Shown here piece after piece: positions 22,543 to 32,657 of a DNA stretch of 64,000 nt. The stretch is from the NCBI GenBank assembly GCA_013146195.2, contig CM028379.1:111594168-111658167 (forward strand), in the 5' to 3' direction. Source of the DNA: Codonopsis lanceolata (lineage: Eukaryota > Streptophyta > Magnoliopsida > Asterales > Campanulaceae). Every line of letters starts with the position of its first letter. Position 1 is the stretch's first letter. A program made the position numbers and the translations under genes. The notes under the pieces are model-generated. The model ran no database searches, was not told where the DNA came from, and saw only the letters and a program-made list of their open reading frames with translations.

Positions 22543-23868
22543 CTAAAACATTTGTTGTATTGCATGGCTAAGGAGATGACAGAACACACTACCTAGCTCT
22601 GAGTTCGCTACACGAAGATAAAGATCTGCTCCACCACTACCAGAGAATTTCCTGATGTCAATTAGGCTACCATTCCAAACCATGCAACCAATTCCAGGGT
22701 AGTATGCATAAGCTATACAGGAGCAATTATTGAAGCAGTGGCTCTCGCAGGCGTCTCTTGAAGCCAACGACTGAGCAAAATCTGGCACTTTGACTTTTGA
22801 AAACTTCAGAAACCCATCTTCTTTAACCTCTTCACCAGTACTGTTATTGTTCCTGCCACATTTCAATTGGGTTCTCCTTGAACATCCACTAGTCCAGTTA
22901 CCTTTACTCCATTCCTCCATATGCACTGGCTCAAACCCATTCATACAGCTACAAATTGGGGATTCCTTGGAATTACAGATTCCAAATGGTCCACACTTAC
23001 CATAAACATCACACTCATCCTGCAAGCTTGACCAAGTCACCTCCCATTCTTCTTTACCTTCCAACCAGGTCCTCGCTGTTAGAATTCCTTCAGAGCTTAA
23101 GAAACCGTAACGGTCGGTTCTCGTATCGGTGTAAGTTAAAGAAGCGCTTCCTTGTCTGTCGTTCTCGAGATTAAATCCAACACTATATGTAGAAGCCCTG
23201 TTGACCATCCCGATGAAAATTTGACCATTCCAAGGACCGCTGCGCCAGAGTGGTTTACTACCATTCCAGAGAAACATTTCTGGAATGGTTAAAGGATCAA
23301 TTTGAAAGGAGAAGCTTCCGATGGACGGATCAGAAGGACTCGTCCATGATGTCAGCATATTCTTTTGATCTGTATTGACATTCACACTGAGCCTCATATT
23401 CGGCAAATATGAGTCGGATAAATGTTGAAAACTCTCCCACGTTGTAATCCCGCTGGAGTTACCTTGCAAGACTAGGTTCCCAGTATTCAAAAGCTTTGCA
23501 CTTGAATTTGCCATAGAATTTGCAATATTTGATGACCAAATGATCAGCTTCCGTCCATCCAGGATGATGATATTGCCATCCTCGGAGATGGTCAAAGTCC
23601 CTAAAGTATCATTTAGAGGCTTGTCCCTGTTAGCCACCCATATTGGAGTCATTACGGGGATGTTGTATAGAATACCAACGTAACGGTTTGTAGAATTAGC
23701 AGGGCTAAAGAATCCTAACTTAAAAGTTCCTCCATCGGAAACTATAGTTTCAGAGTCGTTGATTGATTGAGTGGATGATAAGGTGTCTATGCAACTGCAG
23801 AAATCTGAAGAAAAACAGAGAAGAAGCATAAGAAAAGCAATTGGAGAAAGATCCATTATTATGCTCAA
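22543..23868 (-). CDS. S-locus-glycoprotein-like secreted ectodomain, copy B of the lectin receptor kinase
   Basis: An intact 441-residue frame. A signal peptide (about residues 1-27, SPIAFLMLLLCFSSDFC) precedes a B-lectin domain (about 28-150, with TPIWVANRDKPLNDT and NTGNLVLQG), an S-locus glycoprotein domain (LWRSGPWNGQ, then the Cys-rich DECDVYGKCGPFGICN) and a PAN domain (SHCFNNCSCIAYAY and GCMVWNGSLIDIRKFSG). After VANSELG it reads through the intron 1 donor of copy A (exon edge 22593) and stops 16 codons later. There is no membrane segment or kinase, because the duplicated segment ends at the exon 2 splice site (about 22370). It would be secreted, like Brassica SLG beside SRK. Expression is unknown; it may be a decaying duplicate. 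Confidence 0.85.
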   Translation of the reverse strand: MSIIMDLSPIAFLMLLLCFSSDFCSCIDTLSSTQSINDSETIVSDGGTFKLGFFSPANSTNRYVGILYNIPVMTPIWVANRDKPLNDTLGTLTISEDGNIIILDGRKLIIWSSNIANSMANSSAKLLNTGNLVLQGNSSGITTWESFQHLSDSYLPNMRLSVNVNTDQKNMLTSWTSPSDPSIGSFSFQIDPLTIPEMFLWNGSKPLWRSGPWNGQIFIGMVNRASTYSVGFNLENDRQGSASLTYTDTRTDRYGFLSSEGILTARTWLEGKEEWEVTWSSLQDECDVYGKCGPFGICNSKESPICSCMNGFEPVHMEEWSKGNWTSGCSRRTQLKCGRNNNSTGEEVKEDGFLKFSKVKVPDFAQSLASRDACESHCFNNCSCIAYAYYPGIGCMVWNGSLIDIRKFSGSGGADLYLRVANSELGSVFCHLLSHAIQQMF

Positions 23869-24631
23869 TAACTATTTTTGTTGGTTTTTTCGATATTTAA
23901 AGAAATTCTACAAACAACTGTCAAACTTTTCATGCTCAAACTTGTGAAAGAAGTCAATTCATTATTCCACAAGGCATTTAAAGAAGTCAATTTAATAGTT
24001 CTTATAAAAAAAAAAACAAAAAAAGTTTACCAATAGTCAAGGAAATGACAGTGATTAACTACTCTCTATGTTCCAAATAAATGACGTTTTTATATCAATA
24101 CAAATTTATCAACTTTTTGCCAAAATTTTCCTTATTAGTTATTCTCTAATTAAATATTGTATTGACTCCGGTAATGGTTAACTCTAACGTAATGGTTAAC
24201 TATTTCAGAGATTGTCAACTACTAATGACAAAATTTTCAAAAATAGTTCCGTGATCAATTTCCCCACATTTTCCATTTCATTTTCTCCTCAAGGATTCAT
24301 GAACTTAACCAAAAATAATAATAATATAAAATTGACTAAATCAATATGACCTCAAAGTCCATCTTTTATTTTTAGCCCATTCCAAAACAATATTTACTTT
24401 ATAATCTATATGTTTTTGAAAGTTACCTTTATAACTTGAGGTGGTTTCCTGTAAGACGTTCTTACGGATCCTTATCCGTAAAACAAATTTATCCAAGTTA
24501 AATGGGGCAAAATTCAGAAATCTCAATGCAAACCTTTAATTTTTGAAAATTATAGCGTCACCCCTCATGTTTATATATGGAGAGTGTCATTTTTTACTAT
24601 TAACAGTGTCACTTTTGGCCTTAGAAGTGTC
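23869..24631 (-). promoter_or_regulatory. Upstream flank of copy B, duplicated from or with copy A
   Basis: Near-identical to 18537-19280. The duplication therefore included promoter sequence, so copy B could be transcribed in the same pattern as copy A. No individual promoter element is assigned. Confidence 0.6.
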
Positions 24632-24981
24632 TTTTTTTTATTTTTTTAATTATATTTAATGCCTTGAAAGGCTACAATTATATATATATGATGCCTTTGG
24701 TATGGCTCGAACAATTGGTGCCTCCTCAAGGGGAGGCTTTTGAACACCTGACCTCTTTGAGAGTAGTTAAGTGCCTCCTGGTAGGCAATACTCAACCTTT
24801 AGTTAAGAGGTGAGTAGCTAAATGGGGCTTTGGATAAGGCTTTAACAACAACGATGCCTCCAAGAGGCTTGAACACCCACCTCTCTGAGGTTGTAAAGTC
24901 AGTGTGCTCTAGTGAGACTCGAACACCCAACCTCTCCGTTAGGAGAAGTGAGCAGTACCAGTTGAGCTAGAGCTCGTTGGT
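24632..24981 (-). mobile_element. tRNA-derived SINE with 14-bp target duplication
   Basis: The insert is flanked by GCCTTAGAAGTGTC at 24618-24631 and again at 24982-24995. Copy A's flank near 19280 has a single uninterrupted version, i.e. the empty site. On the minus strand the head near 24970-24914 has a pol III A-box (TAGCTCAACTGGT) and B-box (GTGTTCGAGTCTC), and the element ends in an A-rich tail (T-run at 24632-24647 on the plus strand). Further B-box-like blocks lie at about 24865-24877, 24733-24748 and 24703-24712, so the body looks built from repeated tRNA-like units. Confidence 0.85.
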
Positions 24982-24995
24982 GCCTTAGAAGTGTC

Positions 24996-25680
24996 ACTTT
25001 GCATTTTTAATGAAAATTGTAATTTTTCCCTAAAAAAGTGTTACTTTTTGGGCTTAAATGTGTCACTTTTAGTCTTAAATATGTTACTTTTACTTTAAAA
25101 GTGACTCATTTTTTATAAATAAAAATCATTACGTTTGACATTAAAGTGTTATGTTATAACATTAAAAGTGTCACTTTTTTAAGGATCAAATGTGTTATTT
25201 TTGAGCGTCCAAGTGTCATTTTGCCTTATAAATAAAAATCGTCGTTATTAACATTAAAAGTGTCTCTTTTTAACATTGAAAATGTCACATTTTAGTATTA
25301 AATGTGTCACTTTTGGCAGTCAACGTTAGTTTTAAAGTGACACTTTTTAGTATTAAATGTGTCACTTTTTAGTATTAAGAGTGTCACTTTTTAGTATTAA
25401 GAGTGTCACATTTTAGTATTAAATATGTCACTTTTTAGTATTAAATGTGCCACTTTTTAGTATTAATTGTGTCACTTTTTAGTATTAAGAGTGCTACTTT
25501 ATATTTTAATGAGAATTATAATAAATTTTTCTTTATAGTATTTTTTTTCCCTTTATAGTGTCACTTTTAAGTTTTAACATTAAAATATGTCACTTTTGTG
25601 TTTTCGTCACTTTTGTGTTTTCAATGTATCACGTTTGGCTTTAAATATGTCATTTAGTATTTCGTCAAAGTCCGTTAGGA
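24996..25680. repeat. Minisatellite-like array around GTGTCACTTTTTAGTATTAA
   Basis: About 20-24 bp units of the form TAAATGTGTCACTTTTTAGTAT repeat with variation, most regularly at 25330-25500. Copy A's flank has the same array up to the scaffold gap at 19509. This explains why the assembly broke there. Confidence 0.8.
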
Positions 25681-25852
25681 CCCGTCAAGTATCTCAAGGC
25701 AATTGATGCTAACGGATGGTTAACGGAGCTGACAAATGATTAAATTGCAAGGCGTGGGAAACATAAGAATTTCGGCAAACATTGAAAGTACAGGGGTACC
25801 GGAGCAAATAGAGAAACTTCTCATTAATGAGCATTAAAACTAAATAGTGTAA

Positions 25853-25930
25853 GCTAGGGCGTTTCGAACCGCCACCCACCAAGGGCTAAGCCTCTAAGGG
25901 ACACCTTTGATCAACTCAGCTAACATGTTA
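25853..25930 (-). repeat. tRNA-like SINE head or tRNA relic
   Basis: On the minus strand TTAGCTGAGTTGATCAAAGG (A-box like) is followed about 50 nt later by GGCGGTTCGAAACGCC (B-box like). I cannot fold a full functional cloverleaf with confidence, so a SINE head or a tRNA pseudogene is more likely than a working tRNA. Confidence 0.5.
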
Positions 25931-26486
25931 TTATAATTTTTATTAACACTCGTTTATTTAACATTAACGTTATTATAATTTTATTAACATGTTTATTTAT
26001 TAATTCTAAATGGGGCCCCATCTAAATGGGGCCCCATCTTATCTAGGATCCAGATCTCTATACAAGTCTTTGCCTAATAACTTTATCATTGATTTCATTC
26101 TCACTTGAGCTGCATCCCTCACATGGATATCTTTGTAAATTACACACGATCAAAATATTTCTAGTAGACTTAATTATAATTTCTTAATCTGTGGGTCAGA
26201 TCAAACATAATACTCATTTAGGGAGTATTTTAGAGTATATTGAGATTGTTTCTGTTATTTTCAATTTATGTTTTAATTTTTTAAGGGTTTCTTCGACTTT
26301 TCTCAGTATGAGCTTTGAACTTTTGTGCGTTTGAAATGCATACGAATTTTAAGCATGTATTGATTTGGAGCTAGTTTCGTCATTAGGTGAATTAGTCTCA
26401 GCCAAGACATTCCTAGCTATTTAGGCCCGGGTTCTAGTATATATGAGTTGCATGTGCATCTTCAAGGCATTCTTGTATCAAAGTTG

Positions 26487-26809
26487 CAATCTTAGTATTA
26501 ATTCTAGGCATTTCTAGCCATGTTGAAAAGTTAAATAAGACACGTTAGTTAAATATGGATTGATATGGTTTAGTTTGATTTTGTGGTTTATATAAATCGT
26601 TTTTAATAAACCTAACCAATATTAAAAATAACAATAAAAATAAAATTTTAGTTTGGAATTAACATCAAAATTAGAAAATAACATATTAAAAATAAACTAT
26701 CATAAAGAAAACAATACAAATTCCAAAATAATCACAAACAATGAAAGAAATAATAGTTTTCCAATAATCAATATTTTATTCGGTTTAGTATGTATATATA
26801 TATATATAC

Positions 26810-26855
<46 letters not shown>

Positions 26856-26866
26856 GTGTGTGTGTG
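26487..26866. repeat. Dispersed repeat copy 2 and adjoining TA/TG microsatellite
   Basis: 26487-26805 matches 1500-1816. It runs into alternating TA then TG repeats (about 26787-26866). The ORF covering it encodes only Ile/Tyr repeats from the microsatellite and is not a gene. Confidence 0.7.
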
Positions 26867-26879
26867 TATTGGTTTGGTT

Positions 26880-27830
26880 TGGTTTGATACCGAAAATCGT
26901 GAACCGAGTGAAAGAATTAAACCAAATGAAGAACGAATTCCGGGTTGAAATCCCTTGTAAATGCTTCCTTGACTCTTGATTTGTTGCTCCAAACCTTCAA
27001 TGATGAACAATTTTTGGAAGAATGTTGAAAATTTGGAAGAAATGGGTGTGGTGCCCCATTTGGGAGCAATGTCCCGAAATGGGGACTTGTTTTTTTACAA
27101 ATGATGAAGGCTGGAAGATATAAAGGAGAAGGCACAAAGGAGGCAGCCAAGGTAGGGGGTATTTTAAGAAGCACAAGGGAGCTTTAGGGGCAAAAAAAGA
27201 AGAAAAAGGGCTCTTGGATCACGGTTGGGTAGCGGGTAGCCCAGGGAAGAAGCGCGGGTTGGACCAGGTGGGAAATGGGCTGGAAGGAGTGAGGCAAGTG
27301 GGTGAAAAGGTGGGCTGATGGAGCAGGATGGGCAGGAGCATTCGCGGGTCAGACCCGATCCAGGATGCAGATGACGCGGGTCAGCACTAAGGATAAGGGG
27401 TGACGTGGCGCGTCCAGAGAGCGACAACGTGCACAGCGAGAATCTGGACTTGGCACCAGCTCCCCTGCAGTTTTCAAACTTGCTCCGGTGCCCCTAGCTT
27501 ACTGAGGAAGGCTGCCGAAGGTCCTTCCCTTCCCAAGTCTCTCAGATTAGTCCTCCGTCAGTGCGGTTAGCCTCCGTTAAGCCTAAATTGCCTTGGAATG
27601 CTTAACGGACTTAACGGACTTTGACCAAATACTTTCCAATTCAACTTTAAAGCCCGGAATTGCCTCGAACATACTTTGTGCTAAACGCCATATAAAAGCT
27701 CGATTATGCATGGAAACCTACATTAAGCAGAAAAACACAAATAATAATATTTCCAAAACATAATTAACTCAAAAATAGCACAAAATAGAAGAAAATTGCA
27801 GGAAAAATTCGTGGAAATCTTGGGCTCATC
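26880..27830 (-). repeat. Possible LTR fragment or unassigned GC-richer block
   Basis: No coding domain is recognised. Read on the minus strand from TGATGAGCCCAAG (27829) it looks like an LTR: a TATA-like CTTTATATCTTCC near 27115, then a leader. There is no second copy and no primer site, so this is only a possibility. ORFs at 26917-27427 are Pro/Ser-rich chance frames. Confidence 0.25.
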
Positions 27831-28534
27831 ACCGAGCGGAACTGCGCAATTTTCCAATTTTTCATTAGGTTCTATGGTTCGGTGGTTTCAATTTACACCC
27901 CTACTTCGAACACAGATAACTTTTAAAATTAAGACCTCTAGTCTGTGTAAAAATCGATTGGTTTTTGAACCTTAAAATAAAAGAGTCGCGCTATTCTGAC
28001 CTCCACTTCCTCCAAGTTGACCCCTTAATTCTTTTTCTCTATTATTGACAAAAATACTCTCAATCATAAAGTCTCTTATACCCTTGTTGGTGATAAGTAG
28101 ACCTCCACTCTCCTTTCCTAAAACTAAAACCCTCTAACTAAACCCCTCCCCAAACAAATCTACCCTATCTTCCCAACTCTAACAAACAATCTCTTTTACC
28201 AACTCTTCTTGACAACAAAGAAATCCCCATTTTTCTCAAATAGCTTATTCTTCATCTTCTTCCCTCAACAAATATACCCTCTCATATATACCAAGATATC
28301 TTCTTCTCCTTCATCATCCCTTTCTTTTCTTCTAAAAACCTCCCAATAAACCCCTCAATTTTAAAAAACCTAGGGATTCAACATTAAGCTCAAAGAAATC
28401 AAGCATGGAGCTAAAAACGCCAATGTCACACAAGTGGTAAGCTTTAAAATCCTTTTTTTGCTTTAAATATTGTTTTAGAAAGCGTTTTTTTCTTGAAAAA
28501 ATAGTTCCCCGTCGTGAATTTTTCGGACCTAGGT

Positions 28535-28725
28535 AGTTGAAAAAAATTGACTTGTTCGGACCTTAGAGGTCGAAATTCATCTATCTGTTCAGCCCCCATC
28601 AGTCGAAATTATTAAATTTTTTTCGACCTTAATTAGCCGAAAAAAATCAATATTTTCGATTGACAGGGGCCGAACAGCTAGACGAATTTCAGCCTCTATG
28701 GTCTGAACAAGTTCAATTTTTCCTT
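28535..28725. repeat. Long imperfect hairpin in the first intron of the MULE gene
   Basis: The left arm (AAATTGACTTGTTCGGACC ... CAGCCCCCATCAGTCGAAA) pairs with the right arm (TCGATTGACAGGGGCCG ... GTCTGAACAAGTTCAATTTTT) over roughly 90 bp each side. It lies between the splice donor at about 28437 (GTGGTAAGC) and the acceptor at about 28767 (TTAATAG). The PMD elements have a similar TTCGGCC/CCGAAAA-rich intron. Confidence 0.6.
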
Positions 28726-28777
28726 GATCTTTTGTGTTTTTATGTGTTAATGCTTTTGTTAATAGGATTCAAACACG

Positions 28778-31010
28778 ATGTCTACAAATCCTAGTGTTGT
28801 TGATCCAGTTGATAATGAAATATGTCATATTCATAATTATGCGATTGTTGAACATAATCAAATAGTTCCATTTGTGGCGGAGGATTACACACATGTGTTT
28901 GTGATTGATGAAATGTTTTTATATCGCCAAATGTTAATTGATTGGGTGCGTGCTAGGGGGAATGAGCATGACATGGTCATAATAGTTAAGAGGTCAGACA
29001 GTGGAGCATGTAAGAAAAAACCAAGGGTATTATTGGCTTGTGAACGTGTGGGCAATACGATGGATGCAAGAAACATGAGACATCATCACAAGAAAATGTT
29101 GATGATGAAATTGGGAAGAAAGATGACGATGTAACAAAACCAAAAGATAGGAAAGAAACCTGATCTAAAATTTTTGATTGTCTATTTAGTTTGAGGGTAG
29201 AGAAGTATCAGTTGAAGAATGGTCATTGATTGTGAAGTGTGGTGCCCACAATCATTAACTTCGACCATACAGAGAAGGTCATTCATATGTTGGTTGATTA
29301 CCAAGGGTTGAGGAGGAATATGTGGTTGATATGACACACACCAATAGTAAACCGAAGGACATTTTAGCGCGGTGGCAATAGAAATTTAAAGAAAATAGAT
29401 CAACAGTGAGGACCATCTACAATGCACACTTGAAGAATAGAGAGCATGAGTGTCGATCACAAATGCAACAACTTATGTTTATGTTGGAGAAGCATGGATA
29501 TGTTCATCATCATCGGCGGTGCAAGAAGACCAACATTGTGAAGGATTTATTCTTGGCTCACCTGGCGAGTGTTGGTTTATTACATGCCTTTCCAAAAGTC
29601 ATATTAATGGATTGCACATACAAGACAAATAGATACAAGTTACCTTTGTTGGAGATTGTTGGTGTGACGTCTACAAATATGACATTTTTAATTACAGCTG
29701 CTTATTTAGAGAATGAGAAAACAGACAGCTACACGTGGGCGTGCACATGTCTGAAATCAATGATGGAGCAATGGTGCAAGACTAATGTCATTGTTACTAA
29801 CAGAGAAATTGCTTTAATGAATGCAATTGAGAGAACGTTTCCTAACTCGAGACATTTCCTTTGTCGATGGCACATCAATAAGAACATTTTTGGCAAACTT
29901 TAGGAAAATCGTAACGACAAAGGAAAAGTGGTATTCGTTTATTATGTTTTGGAATTTGTTGGTGATCTCTAATATTAAGTTGGAGTATAATGAATATCTG
30001 GAAAGACTGAAATCTGATTTAAAAGAATTTCCTAGTGTCATCAAATATGTCTTGGAGCAATGGATTGAGCCCTACAAAGAAAGATTTGTGTTACGTTGGA
30101 CAAATACTATCATGCATTATGACAATAGAACAACAAGCATGTATTAATTATTTTATTTTTTGCGTTAAACATGTACTTCAAATTGCTTGATGATGATTGT
30201 ATACACTTTCAGGGCGCAGAGTCAATACGTAGCAATGAAAAGGCAACTTGGATCGAGCCAAGGTAATTTTGAAACTTGTTAGCGACAAATCCACATTCTC
30301 ATTGAGACTTCTCACAATGCAATCAAGCACTCATTTGAGAAGAGCAGAAACGTTGTCATGCACAAATTCAAATCAGTTACATACATGGAGCTGCGAGCCA
30401 TGATATCCATACAGGCGTTGAATAACATTTATGAAGTAGAGTATGTGGTTAGCACAGATACTGTTGTAGACTCTCTGTTGTGTGGTTGTCTACCAAGAAA
30501 GACTTGTGGTTTACCTTATGCGCATGAGATTGTTGAGATTATCAAATTGGGCAAGCCAATTTCTCTGGATGAGGTTGACGCTTTTGGAGAAAGTTGGATA
30601 TGTCACCGGTTAATGGCGAATGTAATGAGATTCGGGTTGAAATGGATAGTGCATGGAAAGATTTGTTTGAAGAAATTCATTCGATATACAACAATGACTC
30701 AACTGACTCAGATAGGTTAGCACTGTTAAAGAGTGCCAGAGAGTTTGTCAAGCCATCATCTACATCACTGATTGAGCCACATGTTTTGCAACTTATTCGT
30801 GGTCGGCCAAAGATAAAAAGGGCTAAACATGACAAATCAACGAAACGTGATCGAAGTAGGTTTGAGTATGTCGAGTCGATAGAAGACAGTTGCTCGCCAC
30901 AACAACAAGTGACTAAACCCACAGGCCCATCGACTACTAGGCGAAAGATACCGGTAATTTCAATTAGTATGTTTTTGTTGTTTAGTAGATCTTTACAATT
31001 ACAAAAATGA
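28778..31010 (+). pseudogene. MULE transposase (FAR1-like, DDE core, SWIM finger), degenerate
   Basis: 28778-29134 gives the N-terminal DNA-binding part (WVRARGNEHDMVIIVKRSD, KKKPRVLLACER). After stops, 29406-29903 is the DDE core: FPKVILMDCTYKTNRYKLP and LPLLEIVGVTSTNMTF, then IVTNREIALMNAIERTF and LCRWHINKNI. The family usually has VTDRE, so the second catalytic Asp is Asn here. 29897-30147 continues with WNLLVISN and WIEPYKERFVLRWT. The SWIM finger near 30478-30530 reads CGCLPRKTCGLPYAHEI, where the family's last Cys is Tyr. 30594-30960 is the tail (GRPKIKRAKHDKSTKRDRSRFEYV), ending at a GTAATTTC intron donor. Frameshifts and both active-site losses make it inactive. Confidence 0.85.
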
Positions 31011-31030
31011 AGAGACACTTAATTTGTTGT

Positions 31031-31768
31031 CTTACAATAGGTTACACAATAACGAATGAAACTTCCAACCACGAATCGTTTTGTTGATCTATTCCCATCA
31101 CAATTTGCCAATTTTATTATGGAGACTAAGGATGTTAAAGTTGATGGACATTGCAGTTTTCGTGCGGTTGCCGCCGCACTTGGCTTAACTCAAGATGGAT
31201 GGTCTGTAGTGCAACGAGACCTCGAACACAAGTTGATAGCTAATCTAGAGTTATACAATGTTGTTTTTCTGGTAAATGATTGTGTTGATAAGGTCGTGCA
31301 TGCGCTCGATTACTACAAAGACAATGTACCGCAGAATCATTGGTTTTATTTGCAAGAAATGGGTCATTTGGTTGCATCAACATATAATGTTTCTCTGGTA
31401 TATTTGGATACACGGATGTCCATAACTTATCTATCGTTAAGGACTGTAGCCACGTCTACTCCTAAGCTTATTTGTATCGGATTGATAAATGAAGACCATT
31501 TTATAAAGATAAATTATATGAGTTGAGTTTTTCAAATCTTTGAATAATTCTATTGATACTTGTTTGTTGATATATATTCTACATTATATCCTTGCAGGTT
31601 GTGTTGCGTGAGGGTTGCCCATTACCACCGATGTCTATACATTGGGATTCGTTTCACCACCAGTCTGCATTAGGGTGGAAAGATTTGTTTCGCACTAGAC
31701 TTGATTTGTATTCGGATAGTGTAGGATACATACGTGTTGGTTGCAGTACTGAGACGATATTGTTATAA
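31031..31768 (+). pseudogene. OTU-type cysteine protease domain of the MULE protein
   Basis: Follows the transposase exon across an intron (acceptor ACAATAG at about 31040). The open frame 31056-31526 has the catalytic block VDGHCSFRAVAAALG (Asp-Gly-x-Cys) and the C-terminal NEDHFIKI with the catalytic His. A further exon at about 31600-31768 (REGCPLPPMSIHWDSF, GWKDLFRTRLDLYSD) matches the usual end of such proteins and stops at 31766-31768. OTU domains remove ubiquitin. In plant MULEs they are fused to the transposase; their role in transposition is not settled. This domain looks much less damaged than the transposase. Confidence 0.8.
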
Positions 31769-31897
31769 TATAATGGTTGTAATTATGATCATAGTTATTT
31801 GCAGGTTTTGTTTATGGTTATTTTTGTCATGAACATAAATCTAACAAATTCAAACTTCTCCAACAAATTCAATTACACATTAAAATCTAAATAGAAC

Positions 31898-32657
31898 TGT
31901 TGATTCTTATGTTAGATTTATATCTGTTCAGTTCATTACATCTAGTTTTATACTTCAGTGGCTAATCGGGCTGCGTATCGATTAGCGTGGCAACTGTGTA
32001 TAGAACTTTGCCCAGTATAGTTTTTATAGGACTTTACAGGTTCAGCGGAAGACCTCTCCACAAGCTTTATCGGAAGACCTGCTTAAAGCCCACAAACGGT
32101 AGACCTCGTGTCCACCTAATCTTCTATGACGTGTCCTATCCAGCAATGACTCATTGGATTAATTCAAACTTATCCTAATCATTATTTGAATTAAACCAAG
32201 ACATTCCCTGACATATCAAGCCGCCGAAAGCAACTTTCCGAAAAGTAGTAAGACTTTTCGTCTGAACGAAAAGCGACTGTCTCCTACTTTCTGCAACAAC
32301 TCTCAGATCTGACACCTAAATCGCCCACCTTTTTGAAGATCTCAGAAATCATTCCCTGCTCTAGATATTTGTGAAGACGAAAATCCTTGACTGACAGCCC
32401 CATGCATTTAATGCAATGTTGAAAAGAGTTGTTGAAGTATTCGTCTTCTCCAACGGATCTTTTGAAGTGCACCTGCTATAAATGCTGCCATTGAAGACTG
32501 GAACAAACAAGAAGCACTGTACAGAATCAATCGAACACTTAAAGAATTGCTCTGAAACTTCATAACTCCTAGTCTTACAGCTTAGTGCAATCAAGAGATC
32601 CTCAACAGATCTAGAAGTCCTCGTCAACAACAAGAAGCTGCTCATCAACACTTATTG
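31898..32657 (+). repeat. Truncated LTR of the Sirevirus-like family
   Basis: Starts TGTTGATTCTTATGTTAG and follows, in opposite orientation, 48536 down to about 47806 of the 3' LTR at 47289-48536. The match ends near 32657, so about 60% of the LTR is present and its 3' part is missing. No polypurine tract or internal region adjoins it. The 96-codon frame on the minus strand is an antisense frame in the LTR and not a gene. Confidence 0.8.

Larger units (their letters stand above)
27985..31897 (+). mobile_element. Mutator-like element (MULE) with transposase and OTU domain
   Basis: The left boundary is taken at GTCGCGCTATTCTGACC (27985), a sequence that also opens both PMD elements at 44362 and 61672. 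The gene runs from about 28405 to the stop at 31766-31768 and has introns. It encodes a FAR1-like N-terminal domain, a MULE transposase core, a SWIM zinc finger and an OTU cysteine protease domain. No matching right terminus is found before the LTR fragment at 31898, so the element is truncated there or belongs to a group without long terminal repeats. Confidence 0.8.

Noticed and set aside
24996..25680. CRISPR-like array
   Set aside because: Units are tandem and spacer-free, in a plant genome; it is a minisatellite.
25853..25930. Functional tRNA gene
   Set aside because: A- and B-box-like blocks exist, but I could not build a convincing acceptor stem and cloverleaf; a SINE head or relic fits better.
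26653..26979. 108-codon frame rich in Ile and Tyr
   Set aside because: It is translated TA/TG microsatellite and flanking dispersed repeat; the paralogue at 1664-1870 is equally meaningless.
27164..27427. Proline-rich minus-strand ORF as a host gene
   Set aside because: No motif, no splice or start context, and it lies in a block that may itself be an LTR.
32361..32651. Pair of matching 96-codon frames here and at 47806-48096 as a possible conserved small gene
   Set aside because: Both lie antisense inside the same LTR, and the similarity is explained by LTR homology.
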